64,000 nt of DNA. Origin: Actinostola sp. cb2023 (lineage: Eukaryota > Cnidaria > Anthozoa > Actiniaria > Actinostolidae). How positions within the stretch are numbered: position 1 is the stretch's first letter; every line of letters starts with the position of its first letter. The notes under the pieces are model-generated. The model saw nothing but the letters and a program-made list of their open reading frames with translations, had not been told where the DNA came from and did no database searches. Shown here in pieces: positions 44,248 to 56,679 of the stretch. The position numbers and the translations under genes are program-made. Location: NCBI GenBank assembly GCA_033675265.1, contig JAUJYZ010000706.1, forward strand, positions 1 through 64,000. The letters run 5' to 3'.

Positions 44248-44420
44248 ATATTAAACAATAGCGGTCCTAGCAGAGAACCTTGAGGAATGCCTGTTTTTAC
44301 AATTTGCCATTCTGAACATACATCATCAAGTTTGACGTGTTGTCTTCTTCCACGAAGATAGGAAGTCCTGAGATCTAAAGCAACGGCTGAGAACCCATAT
44401 GCTCTCAGCTTAGCATTCTA
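44248..44420 (-). pseudogene. LINE reverse transcriptase fragment, 5' part
   Basis: Reads NAKLRAYGFSAVALDLRTSY, then LRGRRQHVKLDD and KTGIPQGSLLGPLLFNIY: the classical non-LTR RT block just before the YADD box, which lies at 41600 beyond the insertion. Confidence 0.7.
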
Positions 44421-44576
44421 TTTACACCGGTCTTACCTGTACTCCTATTGAGTTATGGAGTCTGGCAGCCACAGAGAAGGGAGCTGAAGGTTGTTAAAGC
44501 CAACCACAGCCCTTAGAGAGATCACCCCATACTCAAAGACCACCAAACTTCAACCCCAAACTGAATGAAATCCTAA

Positions 44577-45274
44577 ACTTAAGTGTCGTTTCCTGATAGA
44601 GTGTTCCAGACTCTGGAAATGGGGGTTCACCGATTTTGATAAAATTTACTGCAGAAGTTGGTCTTGATGGGATATTCCAAAATCCAATTTGGTTTGGTTT
44701 TCTGACTTATAGTTCAAGAGTTTCAGGGGGGTGCAATTTTGGACCTCCAGATCATTGAAAATCCTGTGTTTGAAGGGGTAAGTTTGAACTGCTGCAAAAC
44801 CAAACACACAAAACCTATTCACTAATCAATTGTATGGTGTGATTCTGATATAAAGGTACTTTCAATTCATATGTACTGAGACTACACAGAAGCTTCTGAC
44901 TGAGTGGGGCCTGGGACGAGTTCGGGCCAAATTTTGAGTGACTGAGCATCACTCAAAATTGCCAAACTTTAGAAATTAATATTGGCTACCTGCATACTTA
45001 TTCTAAATTGATACTTATATCAGGAGTTACCCCAATATAAGTAGAATGAAAATCCATCGAGAAAAAATTGGCCCATTTAATTTTGAGGCACTTTAAAGAC
45101 TTATTTTACAGCACACTCTAACAAAATTTACATATTGGCAAAAGTCATAATTGGACACCCAAACTATATTGATTTGTATTTAAACACCTTTTGGAGGCCT
45201 TAAATACTTAAAACAATTGTGATAAGCAGTCATTTTGTGAGTAAACACTAACTTAGAATTTTAAATTGCCTTAG
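44577..45274 (+). repeat. Dispersed repeat, long copy
   Basis: 44577-44725 is the inverse of 60946-61083, and about 44730-45274 is the inverse of 52797-53337. Noncoding; the three loci define a repeat family with two separable halves. A short plus-strand LINE-like piece precedes it (about 44416-44530). Confidence 0.75.
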
Positions 45275-45364
45275 AATTAGAAAAAACTATATTCACAACC
45301 CATATTTTGTTCCATTTCAAAGCATAAATATATACAATATAGCTATCTAGATCTGAAATAGATA

Positions 45365-45550
45365 GAGTGTGAACAGTCCCTCTTTTCCCTCCAGACTCAG
45401 TCGAACGAGAGAAAACCCGATCTCGGGAAAAACCGATCCTGGACGTGCGAGGATTGGGGAGAGTTTAGGGTCCCCATTCTCCTCGCGTCCACGGGATTCT
45501 AAAAACTCGTCTTCACTGAGTTTGAGGGAAAAGGAGGGACAGTTCGCAGA
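45365..45550. mobile_element. MITE with 12-bp direct repeats
   Basis: 186 bp, ends roughly GTGTGAACAGTCCCTC and GAGGGACAGTTCGCAGA, imperfect TIR of about 35 bp. Flanked by CTGAAATAGATA at 45353-45364 and 45551-45562. No coding. Confidence 0.65.
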
Positions 45551-45723
45551 CTGAAATAGATAAATACATTATGTACTACAAAATTAGTGTTACAAAATTC
45601 GTTTAGATGAATTGTAATTTCTCCATTGTTTCAAATTCTTTCTCTCTCCGGCACGCATTGTTATTGTTCGTTAGTCATAAAGTAATGTAAATTCACATGT
45701 GATTATGTAATCGTAGTAGAAGT

Positions 45724-46847
45724 ATAAATACGCCCAAGTTTTGTATCAAGAGTCAGTCAGTCAGTCAGTCAGAGTCGACAGTTATATATCAAGAATCAGT
45801 TGAACCCATCAACAAGTAACTCGGTTAAGAATCAGCTGAACCCATCAACAAGTAACTCGAGTCAAGAATCGTCTGGTACACCATCCAGAGGGAAAGTTTT
45901 GAAGAACAAGTGAAGTATACCGCATTTATATACAAGAACAAGTACAAGTAAATTAAGTATACCGCGTTTATATACAAGAGTGACAAGTCTAGAAGTATAC
46001 CGCATTTATATACAAGAACAAGTACAAGTAAATAAAGTATACCGCGTTTATATACAAGAACAAGTACAAGTAAATTAAGTATACCGCATTTATATACAAG
46101 AGTGACAAGTCTAGAAGTATACCGCATTGATATACAAGAACAAGTACAAGTAAATTAAGTATACCGCGTTTATATACAAGAGTGACAAGTCTAGAAGTAT
46201 ACCGCATTTATATACAAGAACAAGTACAAGTAAATTAAGTATACCGCATTTATATACAAGAACAAGTACAAGTAAATTAAGTATACCGCATTTATATACA
46301 AGAACAAGTACAAGTAAATTAAGTATACCGCGTTTATATACAAGAACAAGTACAAGTAAATTAAGTATACCGCATTTATATACAAGAACAAGTACAAGTA
46401 AATTAAGTATACCGCGTTTATATACAAGAGTGACAAGTCTAAAAGTACACCGCGTTTACTGACAAGCTAAAGTACACTTAAGGAGACAAGCTATTACAAC
46501 TGCAAATTCAAGGCCACTGAATAACAAGTTCTAAAACAAGAAAAACAAGAAACAACTTTGGACAGAAGATTACACACTAGCGTAAGACAATTTATAGAGA
46601 ACACAAATTGAACTTTTAAGTTGTAACTTATCTTTACTCGTTTAATTTAACTTACTATGTTCCTTAGTCAAGCTTCAACTTTAGTAATTTGTTCGTTAGT
46701 CAATACTTTCTTTATTTAATTTCAGTTATCAGCGTAATTAAGTCGCGTAATAAATTCCTTGAATGTATATATGGTCCCGGAATTGTTTTGTTTTGTATTG
46801 TATTGTTTCGGACAACGTGGGCCCTGTCATGTGATTGATATTGTCAC
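45724..46847 (+). repeat. LTR-like tandem unit 1
   Basis: Begins ATAAATACGCCCAAG (TATA-like), then (GTCA)n, a minisatellite, and near its end GTAATAAATTCC (polyadenylation-like) and GGACAACGTGGGCCCTG...TTGTCACA. The same order recurs at 46848-48244, with no spacer. The promoter-like start and polyA-like end recall an LTR or a terminal-repeat TE. Confidence 0.55.
45915..46450 (+). repeat. Minisatellite, 38-42 bp units, about 13 copies
   Basis: Units of AAGTATACCGC(A/G)TTTATA followed either by TACAAGAACAAGTACAAG (longer) or by TACAAGAGTGACAAGTCTAG (shorter), in a mixed order. The minus strand is open through the array only because the long unit is a multiple of three. Confidence 0.9.
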
Positions 46848-48244
46848 ATAAATACGCCCAAGTTTTGTATCAAGAGTCAGTCAGTCAGTCAGAGTCGACA
46901 GTTATATATCAAGAATCAGTTGAACCCATCAACAAGTGAACTCAGTTAAAGGGGCAGTGTCAAGCCATATGACCGCGTAAGCCTGGGTACGAAGAAGCGA
47001 GAAATAATGAAAGTCCACCGTGGACTTTTATTATTATCGATGTTTTCAATCCGTTTCCATCGACCTTAATCATGTTTGTTCAAGCGTCTAATGGATCACT
47101 AGTAATAATTCAAAGCATGTTCTTCATTTTCAACAATTCCTAGTGGGGATTATTTCATCTTAGAACTGACTTTGAAGCCGTTGAAAAAAGTGTCGAACAG
47201 CCGTTGAGAGGCAGGCCGCCATCATCCTCGAGTGAAGAAAACCGAATTGTAAACCGGCAATTCTGGTCGATTTCGAAGGAATCTTGATCATCAATCGTAG
47301 GTGCAGTACTGTTCATGACTTTTGAAGAGAAAAACTCACGTAGAACGACTTGTAAACCGGTGAGCTTCCCACCATCTACTTATGTGTTGGGCTTCCTGTG
47401 TCTTATTTGATCGGCCGTTGGAAAATGATACCGCCGTGAATTCACATCTAGAATTCAATCCTTTTGATATATTGAAGTTCTAAAATTGCTTTCTAAATAA
47501 AGATTAGTATCTACATGAGTCTTGTAGGTCATTTATTTAGCGATTAGAACGGTTTTAGGGGGGTTTTGTAACACGCTACCGGGCAAGGTAGGCTTCTCAA
47601 CCGAGTGTTATTGTTTTGATTTTAATGCGCATGCGTGAGGCTTGACACTGCCCCTTTAAGAATCGGTTGAACCCCTCAACAAGTAACTTGAGTCAAGGAT
47701 CGTCGAGAAGGAAAAGCTTAAAAGTACAAGTGAAGTACAACAAGTTAAGGGTACAAGTGAAGTACGGCTTTAAAGTACAAGTGAAGCACACGGCTCAACA
47801 GTACAAGCGAAGTACGGCTTAAGAGTACAAGTGAAGTACGGCTTTAAAGTACAAGTGAAGCACACGGCTCAACAGTACAAGTGAAGTACAAGTTATTTAC
47901 AAGCTACAAGTACAAATCTGAAGTATACGACGCTTACAGTGAAATACAACTACAAGAAGGCCACAAGAAACTACTTGGGACCGCGACAGAAGAACACTTC
48001 AACGTAAGACAAACTGTGTAAAAACAAACACTTAGTTAGTATCGTATCTTTACTCGTTTAATTTAACTTTAGTATATTATTTCGTTAGTCAATTTTCTTT
48101 ATTTAATTTCAGTTAACGTTATCAGCGTAATTAAGTCGCGTAATAAATTCATTGAATGTATATATGGTCCCGGAATTGTTTTGTTTTGTTTTGTATTGTT
48201 TCGGACAACGTGGGCCCTGTATTCATGTGATTGAGATTGTCACA
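46848..48244 (+). repeat. LTR-like tandem unit 2 (contains a MITE)
   Basis: Copy of unit 1 with a different, shorter satellite (AGTACAAGTGAAGTACGGCT units at 47720-47930) and with the TTAA MITE 46950-47655 inserted near its start. Ends GGACAACGTGGGCCCTGTATT...TTGTCACA. Confidence 0.55.
46950..47655. mobile_element. TTAA-target MITE starting AGGGGCAGTGTCAAGCC
   Basis: 706 bp, 17-base perfect TIR, TTAA at 46946-46949 and 47656-47659. Tandem unit 1 has the empty site (GGTTAAGAATCAG at about 45823). Different TIR family from those at 12658 and 31339 but the same target. No coding. Confidence 0.9.
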
Positions 48245-49057
48245 CCTGGCCATGGAGCGTTTGAGCACTGGGATGCATTGTAGCATGAAAGAAGTATACT
48301 GTATATACCGCTAACAGTGTGTGCATTTGTATCTGAGATAAGCGTATTAGACATACTTCCTTCAAATCGTTTTTTCTGACGATCACAAGACGACATAACT
48401 TTCCCCTAACAAGGTTTGTGAAGAAAGAGGTCGACTGTCGATAAAACCTCATAGATCAGCTTTTAGTGATCTCGTTCCCAGACCCACTCAATTGCAGATT
48501 GTGCTTAGTCATCAAAGGTGTATTCACTGCTTAAACATTTCTCTATGTTTAGATCTGAGAACGATTATAGTTATCAACTCAGTGTTTGGCTGTCAGACTT
48601 CTTGTCTCCTAGTTGAGCCACTTTATAAAGGTATTTTTGGAAAAAGTACAATCCTGGCAAGGAAACTCATTCAGAACTAAATATATTTTCGTGATAGATT
48701 CTGACAAGTGACAACTGAACTTGCCCCTGCTTGACCTCCGGTGCCTCCTGATTGGTTTGTGATTTGTAATCTCTCTTGTGTGTGATGAGACTTCATGTCT
48801 CCACCTTCCATTTCATAACCGGACCGACACACAAAAAAAGGACGGTCTGCTATTTAAGACTCCTGCCCCGGCCTTCGGCACGAGTAATTATATAACACTT
48901 CTTGCTCACTTCAACTTACATGATATTATTTAAAGGTCCTTTCTGACTTGGAGGGAAATTCAGTTCTCTACTGCAAATATTAGCAGACAAATTTCTCGTG
49001 CTGAAAACAACGATCATGTGGTGCTGTAGAATACCGTCGTTTGCATCTAAGCGTTAA
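48245..49057. other. Intergenic stretch
   Basis: No supported gene or repeat pair. Confidence 0.4.
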
Positions 49058-49217
49058 CACATGACATTAAAACATGTTCTAATTAGTTGCCCAAACATGT
49101 ATGTTTGAAAGCCTTAAATCTACGACGTTTGTAAATTTCACGACATCCTCAGTGCGGAACCGACTGATCAAACTGGCTTTCAAACATGTTTTGGACAACT
49201 AATTAGAATGTTTCAAT
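49058..49217. mobile_element. Foldback element
   Basis: Inverted arms of about 50 bases (CTAATTAGTTG..CCAAACATG...TTTGAAAGCC and inverse) around a 60-base loop. Likely a MITE. The target duplication is not clear. Confidence 0.5.
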
Positions 49218-49810
49218 GTGATGCTACTGAATGCATAATGATATAATTTAGTCACCACCGATTATATTTATACTAGGGTTTTTAGGATTTGGAATTTTAG
49301 AAGATATAGATAGGTGTAATTTATAGGATTTACATATTTATATATATTTATATGCATTCTCCAGGGTCGTGAATTTATGTACTATATACAATATGAGCGG
49401 CCGATCTGTATGGGATTTAGATCGGACGCGAATATTGTATATTACTTATCGAATCCAACGATGTATAAGTGGATGTTTTACTATAATTCGGATGATAGGA
49501 AACAGTTTGGCCGAGAAAATCCAAGTTAAAGTTGAATGCAAATGAGGACGATTCTGTATCCGATTTACAGATGTCTGGTACACTTATGATTTCTATTGTA
49601 TTTCCCTCATTAATTATTCATGAATTCGATAAGTGAATATTAACCTCGTTAATATAAATCTAGACACTTTAGGACAGCTGACTACGGGGGTAGGCAGTGC
49701 GCGCAAAGTCCTCCTGTATGTTGAGCAACTAAACCGCATTTAACGAGATATAGGGCGGTCAATAGATTTTCGCTAAGCATTTAGCATTGCAAAATATAGG
49801 ATAGAAAACC

Positions 49811-50882
49811 ACAGGCAGCCCAAGCAATCAACATGTAACATGTAACAATCAACATGTCTTGACTCACTAAGATTCAGCCAATCAAATGAATGCAGCACAT
49901 CGCTTACGAGTTTTCCCAGCAAGTCATTCATCGTTTTCCGAGTACAAAAAAAGCTTGTAAAATTTTTGAGCGAATTTGAAGCTTTGCATTCAGTACATTA
50001 CTTTTACATAATTATATTGTAAGAAAGGCTAGCAAACTATTCAAGCACCGACTCAATGAATCGGCGAACTCAACTTACTTTAAAACACTCGCTAAATTGC
50101 AGTTTGTAGTTACATTTTGACGGCGATAAGTTCTCGTAATAGAAGATAAATTGGTTGTCTTTACGACTTCTAATTTGGCGGATGAAAAGCTCCAAGACAC
50201 TTGGGGTGTTATGCAACGTGCGTTTTGCTCAAAAATACCGCAACATTTTTGTTTTGCACGGGAAACGTCGCTTACGAGTTTTCCCTGAGCTGCATTCATT
50301 ATACCCTGGTCCCAGAGGCACTGACCCACGGAAGTTTTTTTGCGAAGGGGGTGGTGTCGCGTCACGGATTGGTACATTTCTTGTGCTTTGGGGAGTAGGG
50401 GATGGGATCAGTTGTCTCTTACCATGGATACCAGCCGACCAATCAGCTGCAGTTTTGCAGCTGATCATGTGACTTCATGCAAATGATAGTAGAACGGGAT
50501 GAAACACGGTGAAGACGAACTGAAATTTGGATCGTTCATCGCATGAAACGAGCAGAAATATGCCGTTTCGATTTTTTGGCTCAAGGTAAGAGTTTGGCAA
50601 TGTCCTATCATCGTCCTTTGGTGCTGTGGAGTTTTTGGGGGAAATGAAGGGATTTTAGGGGTAAAAATCGAGCGGTAGCCGTTGGAGGTAGCGCTCGTAG
50701 TTTCCTGCCTTGTCACTGTATAGTACTGAGGGGAGGAAATAATAAAAACAGCGTCTAATGTGGATAAAACTACCAGAAATGACTATCTATAAATAATACA
50801 ACAAGACACAATATATTTTTCATTTCATAGAAGTTTTTATTTTTCTTAATTTTTTACATGTTGATTGCTTGGGCTGCCTGTG
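49811..50882. mobile_element. hAT-like non-autonomous element
   Basis: Ends ACAGGCAGCCCAAGCAATC and inverse (TIR about 24 bp), with AGAAAACC directly repeated at 49803-49810 and 50883-50890, an 8-bp duplication as made by hAT transposases. 1072 bp, no transposase frame. Confidence 0.65.
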
Positions 50883-50890
50883 AGAAAACC

Positions 50891-52659
50891 AGCGCGATAC
50901 TCTGACTCTTTACATTTGCAATTGCTAGCAGCACAGACAATAGCTTTACATCAATTTAGTTCCTCTAAGCGCTCGTTTCATATTTATATGTATTTATCAG
51001 TGCAAACTGTAAGAGTGTCCAATGTTACCTTCTGGAAATAAAGTTTATTATAATTAGAGTAGAGTTTGTATGACTGTGCCGTTTCGTGCCGCATATGGAA
51101 ACATTCGAAATGTAGTGACGTGATCGTGCCGAAACATACATACATAAATGTACTTTATTTCATGTGGGTGGCAAATTCAGTGAGTACAAACAAACTGGTT
51201 TCTAATTTTGCCCATAAGTAAATTCAAGTACAATAGAAAAAATGCCATATATTATTTAACAAATAGATTCCATTTTCCCGTGCGCATGGGCGATTTTATC
51301 GGCGATTTTGGCCTTCGCCAGCCAATGAAATCGACAAACTACTAGTTGAAATCGACAAGTTATTTCGCAATCTGTCATATATATACTGTATACACATATA
51401 CTGATTCCGCCTTTATCCTTTATTTAACAGATAACTTTTAAGTAGCGTCTCGCGTAAGAGGTGGTGCGGATTTGGACTTGAAAGCGATTTGGAGCCGTTA
51501 ATCAGACCTTGGTTGCTATTAATTAAATACAAGAATTTGATTGGTACAAAGCTCAAAAAATGTGTCGTAGCGCCAAATTCAAACCTATATCTTTAGATAT
51601 TACTAGTGTTAGATAATATCCAACGATAAAACTTATCAAGAAAGCATCAAATATTCATACAATTGTATTGTAGAAGTTTCAGCGATTTCTATCGTGAGCA
51701 AGTTTGTATACTGAAGAAAATGATCATACCATACACTGTAATTGGATAATGTTTGTAATTGAGTCGCCAAAATAAGCCTAAATGACCGAAAATGCTACTA
51801 ATTCGAATCAAACCGGTTAGTTTTGATATGTACACAATTCACTTGAATTAAATATAAGAAATTTGAAGAAATTAAAGATTTCTTTGATCAAAGCAACTGC
51901 ATGGTCTGTGTTGTATTTCCGCTAACCATGACATCTATTCAGCTATAGTCTCCAATTGTATTGGTCCGTTTGGTACTTCACACCTCAGCATTTGGAATCC
52001 TTCCACAAATGACCTTTCTTTCGACGTGACCTTTCAAGTCGAACGCAGTTTCGCGGAATCCCCACTCTGAATGTTTAGAACACGAACATACAGCAACACA
52101 ATATGCCATGGAAACTTAAATAAACCTAATTGTTACGTAACTCAAAGAAACATGGGTAAATAATAATGTATTTGCTGGATATAAACATTCTGAAGAGTCT
52201 CACATTTCAACAACTTGGAGTCATTTATCTTCGTATCACAAGCTTCCTCACGATGAAAATCCGTATAACTTCGGGTAATAGCGAATTATGCTAAGTACTA
52301 CCAAATATGGTTCGCTCATTGTTGGAATCTACGGCAAACCATGAAATATCGGAAGAAGATAGCCTCTCAGCCAATCACATTCGAGTATTTGTATTTTGCC
52401 GCGAATGCTGGCACCCGCTGTTATCGCTTTGGTGCACCAGTTGTAATACGAGTCGTTACTTAATTCAACACTGAACATATTTTAGATATTTTAAATGAAA
52501 ATTATTAATAATATCGTGAATTACTGGAAAAAGCAGTAAACAAACTTGTATCTACACGCTTGGCTTTCTATAGCAAACTAAGATTGTTCTCTGCCATGGA
52601 TTTCTCATGGTTGTTTTGATTTCTTAACACACTACTGATCCCTTTGCTCCCGGAAGCAC
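50891..52659. other. Intergenic stretch
   Basis: No gene or structured repeat recognised. Confidence 0.4.
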
Positions 52660-52791
52660 CACAGGGAGCCCAAGCATAAATTCAATAAAAAAATAAAATT
52701 CAAAATAAAGTATTTTCCCCCCCTATACATCTTTGTTGTCTGTTAACTTAACCTGCCTGGTGAAAAAATGCTTGGCCATGGGCTCCCTGTG
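52660..52791. mobile_element. Small MITE related to the hAT-like element
   Basis: 132 bp with ends CACAGGGAGCCCAAGCAT and inverse, one base different in the first 12 from the ends of 49811-50882. No clear target duplication. Confidence 0.5.
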
Positions 52792-52796
52792 ATTCT

Positions 52797-53337
52797 AGGC
52801 AATTTAAAATTCTAAGTTAGTGTTTACTCACAAAATGACTGGTTATCACAATTGTTTGAAGTATTTAAGGCCTCCACAAAGCTCACTGAAGTGTTTAAAT
52901 ACAAATAAATATAGTTTGGGTGTCCAATTATGACTTTTGCCAATATGTAAATTTTGTTAGAGTGTGCTGTAAAATAAGTCTTTAAAGTGCCTCAAAATTA
53001 AATGGGCCAATTTTTTCTCGATGGATTTTCATTCTACTTATATTGGGGTAACTCCTGATATAAGTATCAATTTAGAATAAGTATGCAGGTAGCCAATATT
53101 AATTTCTAAAGTTTGGCAATTTTGAGTGTTGCTCAGTCACTCCAAATTTGGCCCGAACTCAGTCAGAAGCTTCTGTGTAGTCGCAGTACATATGAATTGA
53201 AAGTACCTTTATATCAGAATCACACCATACAATTGATTAGTGAATAGGTTTTGTGTGTTTGGTTTTGCAGCAGTTCAAACTTACCCCTTGAAACACAGGA
53301 TTTTCAATGATCTGGAGGTCCACAATTGCACCCCTCC
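52797..53337 (-). repeat. Dispersed repeat, inverted partner of 44730-45274
   Basis: Inverse of 44730-45274 over its full length with scattered differences. Confidence 0.8.
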
Positions 53338-53940
53338 TCAGCGCAGTAAGGCATGGTTTTTTCGAAAAATTCCCCAAATTAAAGAGAAAAAATATTTTGA
53401 AACCACGCACTTGTACAATCTCAATCAAACTTGGCATGGTTCTTCTATTAAATAAGGGCTACGTTTTTACGCATTTGGTTTCCTTGGAAACGGTCACGTG
53501 ACTACGCTAATTAACATAAATGAATGAAAAAAGTATGCTGTCTTTGCAAGCTCTGCGCACATTGTTAGAACACTCAATTATCTTAATAAAAGGAACTATC
53601 TAATAGATGAAGTACTAAAATGTATCACTCTAATTGGAAAACTCGCATTTTATGTACTATTAACACAAGAGATCAGTTCGAAATTGGATTTTTGGTCTAT
53701 CGGGCAAATTTCGAACTTTGCGAGTATTTATCGACCTAAATATTGAAGTTTTCCATCATATCCAATTAGGTCTAGTAAATACACACACAAACTAACTTTA
53801 AACCGAGTAAATAATATCTAGATTTATTAGATAGGTATATATTCAACGCCACTTAGTTCACTAACCATTTGCAAAGAATCGGAATGGATCGATTGTGCAG
53901 GCCCGCGTACAATAGGTAAGCGGTTGTTCTATGGAATTAA

Positions 53941-53954
53941 GTTTCCATGGATAC
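53941..53954 (+). promoter_or_regulatory. X-box-like site upstream of copy 2
   Basis: GTTTCCATGGATAC, about 480 bases upstream of the start, followed by AAAATGGCGGCC 21 bases on. Same order and spacing class as copy 1. Confidence 0.5.
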
Positions 53955-54418
53955 AAGGATTGGAAGTTCAACAAAATGGCGGCCTCAATCGATGCAGAAT
54001 GCTTGTTTGTGAATGTTTTTCGCCAATAATCTTCCTCAGAAAGAGTCCACAGAACACAATATTACTTGAAATGGCTTTGGAAAGGTCTATCAGAACTTGT
54101 AGTGCTATTATATTGTGAGTAATTCATTGATTTACGACAAAAATTCATACTTTGTCAGCTCAACTACGTCTATAGTAATACTTGTTGTTGCACTTCTACT
54201 ATTTTTGCCTGCCTGTTAGTTGTATTACGAAATTTCTAATAAAATCATTATCTCTGACATCTTCTGCGCATGTGTATTATGGGTTAGTTTAAGCGGGAGA
54301 TTTGAAGAAGTTATAGTTGTGGAATTAACGAGCGTTTCTCTATCGACATTTTCGACGTATTTTAAGCTATATTATCGTTGTTTGCGTACTGTATTCCTAT
54401 ACAAGGGTATATTCTGAG

Positions 54419-55148
54419 ATGGCAGGGACGTTTTTATGTCCGAATACTTGTGGTTTTTTGCTAGAGTAGTGGCTCTAGAGGTTGCAAGAGGGACGGTGCT
54501 GCAGAGAGATAAAGACGAGAGTAGCAACAAACATCAAGCTCGTTTGAAACTCGAACAGTACAAGCAATTCAAAGGCCACTTTTCTGGGGATGCTACAGTG
54601 GATAAGTTTTCAATCGAGTACTTAAAATTCCATAAGAGGCTCCCAGGATTGAAACAAGCATTCAACAAGTGGAATTCTAGAAAATCTACTGAAAAGTCCA
54701 AATACATGGATATATTTTCCCTGCAGAACTGGAAGAAACTTACTGAAGCACGAAAGAAAGAACACAGCTTGGCAAACTGCAAAGGTTGTGCTGTGAGGTA
54801 TGCAGAAATCCAGGCTTACTTTCCTGTAAAATCTGCCATACTTAAGGGGAAAGCAAAACAAAATCCTGTGTTCGCTGCCGAAAGTGAAGCCCAAAAGTTG
54901 AAGACCAAATCACCCCCAGTCAAACCACTTTTAAAAGACATAACAAACACTGCAAAGGCAATTTACAATAAGGTGGATTCTGTGTTCCAGCAAAGCTTTA
55001 GTACAAGCTTTGCTGAAGCTTTGTCAAAAGTGACAGAACTAAATTTACAACACAATACAATAAATGAGAGACGTAAAAGAAGAAGGAAGCTATATCAAAA
55101 CTCAAAGGAAAATATCGAGAAGCAAATGGAAGAGACTGCAATGTTAAG
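54419..55148 (+). CDS. Large Zn/SAP gene copy 2, exon 1
   Basis: ATG 54419 starts MAGTFLCPNTCGF, parallel to copy 1. A 2-base gain in the T run near 54452 shifts the frame, after which the rest is open (VVALEVARGTVLQRDKDE to the donor TTAAG/GTGAGT). Contains NCKGCAVRYAEIQAYFP. Confidence 0.65.
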
Positions 55149-55209
55149 GTGAGTGCAATACATGAAGGTAGAGTGCAGACAATCTATATTTGTAGAGGTA
55201 ATCATACGG

Positions 55210-55440
55210 TTTCGAGTTCAATTTGGAAATAATTTGCACGAATGTGTTTTTCAAAGAGTATCAAAATTGCACGAGCGCGTAGGGCGAGTGCAATTTGAGC
55301 TCTTTGAAAAACACACGAATTAATAATATTCATGAAAAAAAAGTAATTTGCACTGCAGTGCATATTAAAGGTAATTTGCACTGCAGTGCAAATTACTTTT
55401 CAACTGCACTACTGCAAGCCAATCAGAATCGAGTATTTTT
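55210..55440. repeat. Palindrome-rich insert in intron 1 of copy 2
   Basis: Nested inverted repeats: GTGTTTTTCAAAGAG...CTCTTTGAAAAACAC around ATTGCAC(GAGCGCG)...GTGCAAT, then TAATTTGCACTGCAGTGCA twice in opposed arms. Absent from copy 1. Likely a foldback MITE. Confidence 0.55.
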
Positions 55441-55794
55441 TTTCATGTATATTATTAAGCGTGAAACAGTACTTAAACTATAGCAGTGCAGTAAAAGCAC
55501 TAAACAATAGAAAATAGAAATAACACAATTCAGTGAGCTATTTAGTTGTAGTGCTATTTCACGATTAACTAGCTACATAAAAATGTACGTCTTCACTCAT
55601 AATACAAAATAATACAATCAAAAATACAATCAATAATAATATTATAATAAATTATAATGATCAATAATTATTATAACAATCACAAATCAAACAAATGTTG
55701 TCAGTAAATTAATTAATTTATTATGCTGAATTCACATTACGTTCACATACACTGTACCATACATAATTTTGGTATCATCATATTTTATTATCAG

Positions 55795-56325
55795 ATGTTA
55801 TGGCGGTGGGCAATCACTAAGTGCATGGCAACGCAGTCGACTGGCAAAATCCTTTGAAACAAAGGGATCTGCAAAACGGAGAAGAGAGGAAGTAATTAGT
55901 AATGAATTGGAGCCCAATAGAAAAGTTGTAAAGAAAGATCATACTGGGAGCATTGACAACATTGAATGGGACAAAAAGGCATTAAAGTTAGAAGTTGAAG
56001 GCTTTGAAGACAACCATATCATCAACTGGAAGAGGTTGGCTGTGAAATACAATGTCTGCAACAAGGCAGGGCAGCTTGCTTGCAATGGAGGCCAGATTGT
56101 TAAAGAGTGGCTAGTTTCACATGGTGTTAATGTAACTCGCTTTGAAACAAAACGAAAACAGTCCACCGATGTAAGTCCCATCATCAGACGAAAGAAAAGA
56201 AAAGGTCGAGGAGGAGAAATAAGTGTTCCTACTGAGGTGTCTCCCCAAAAACTCAAAGAGCAGTTGAAAGAAAAGATCAAATCTGGGGAGTACACAGTTG
56301 GTGAAATGATTGTGTACCCCAAAAG
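55795..56325 (+). CDS. Large Zn/SAP gene copy 2, exon 2
   Basis: Acceptor TTATCAG/ATGTTATGG. Encodes CYGGGQSLSAWQRSRLAKSF, KKDHTGSID, CNKAGQLACNGGQIVKEWL and RRKKRKGRGGE. Near the end GTGTACCCC replaces GTACCCC of copy 1, which puts the splice junction out of phase. Confidence 0.65.
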
Positions 56326-56679
56326 GTAATATAAAATGCTGACAATAATATTAGAGTGCTTGTGATAAACCCGTGAAACAAAGTGTACTAATTAGAGTGC
56401 AATAGTCAGATAAACACAATAGAAAACAAAAGAATTAGAGTGAAGTAGTGCTAAATATAATGCTAAAGTGTATTTCACGGGTTTATGAAAACCACTCTAT
56501 TAATACATCTGACTAAATTGCATGCACGCTAAACATAATGTGCAGTTCCATAAAATATCTGCAGTCTGTTATGGTTCAAATTTCCTCACTGAACTCAACG
56601 AGTGCTGATAACACCACGTACACTGTACATGCACAGTACATGTAACATGTATTAATGATTTACATTTTTTTCTTCCCAG

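Noticed and set aside
45825..46436. Long minus-strand frames with a repeated LYINAVYLIYLYLF peptide
   Set aside because: They are the minisatellite read in a frame that stays open because the main unit length is a multiple of three; no start context or non-repeat part.
48870..48885. CGGCACGAG, identical to a cDNA-library adaptor end
   Set aside because: A nine-base match by chance is expected in 64 kb; flanks are ordinary genomic sequence.
50155..50716. Several overlapping frames of 65-105 codons on both strands
   Set aside because: They lie inside the hAT-like non-autonomous element and give no recognisable motif; mutually overlapping.
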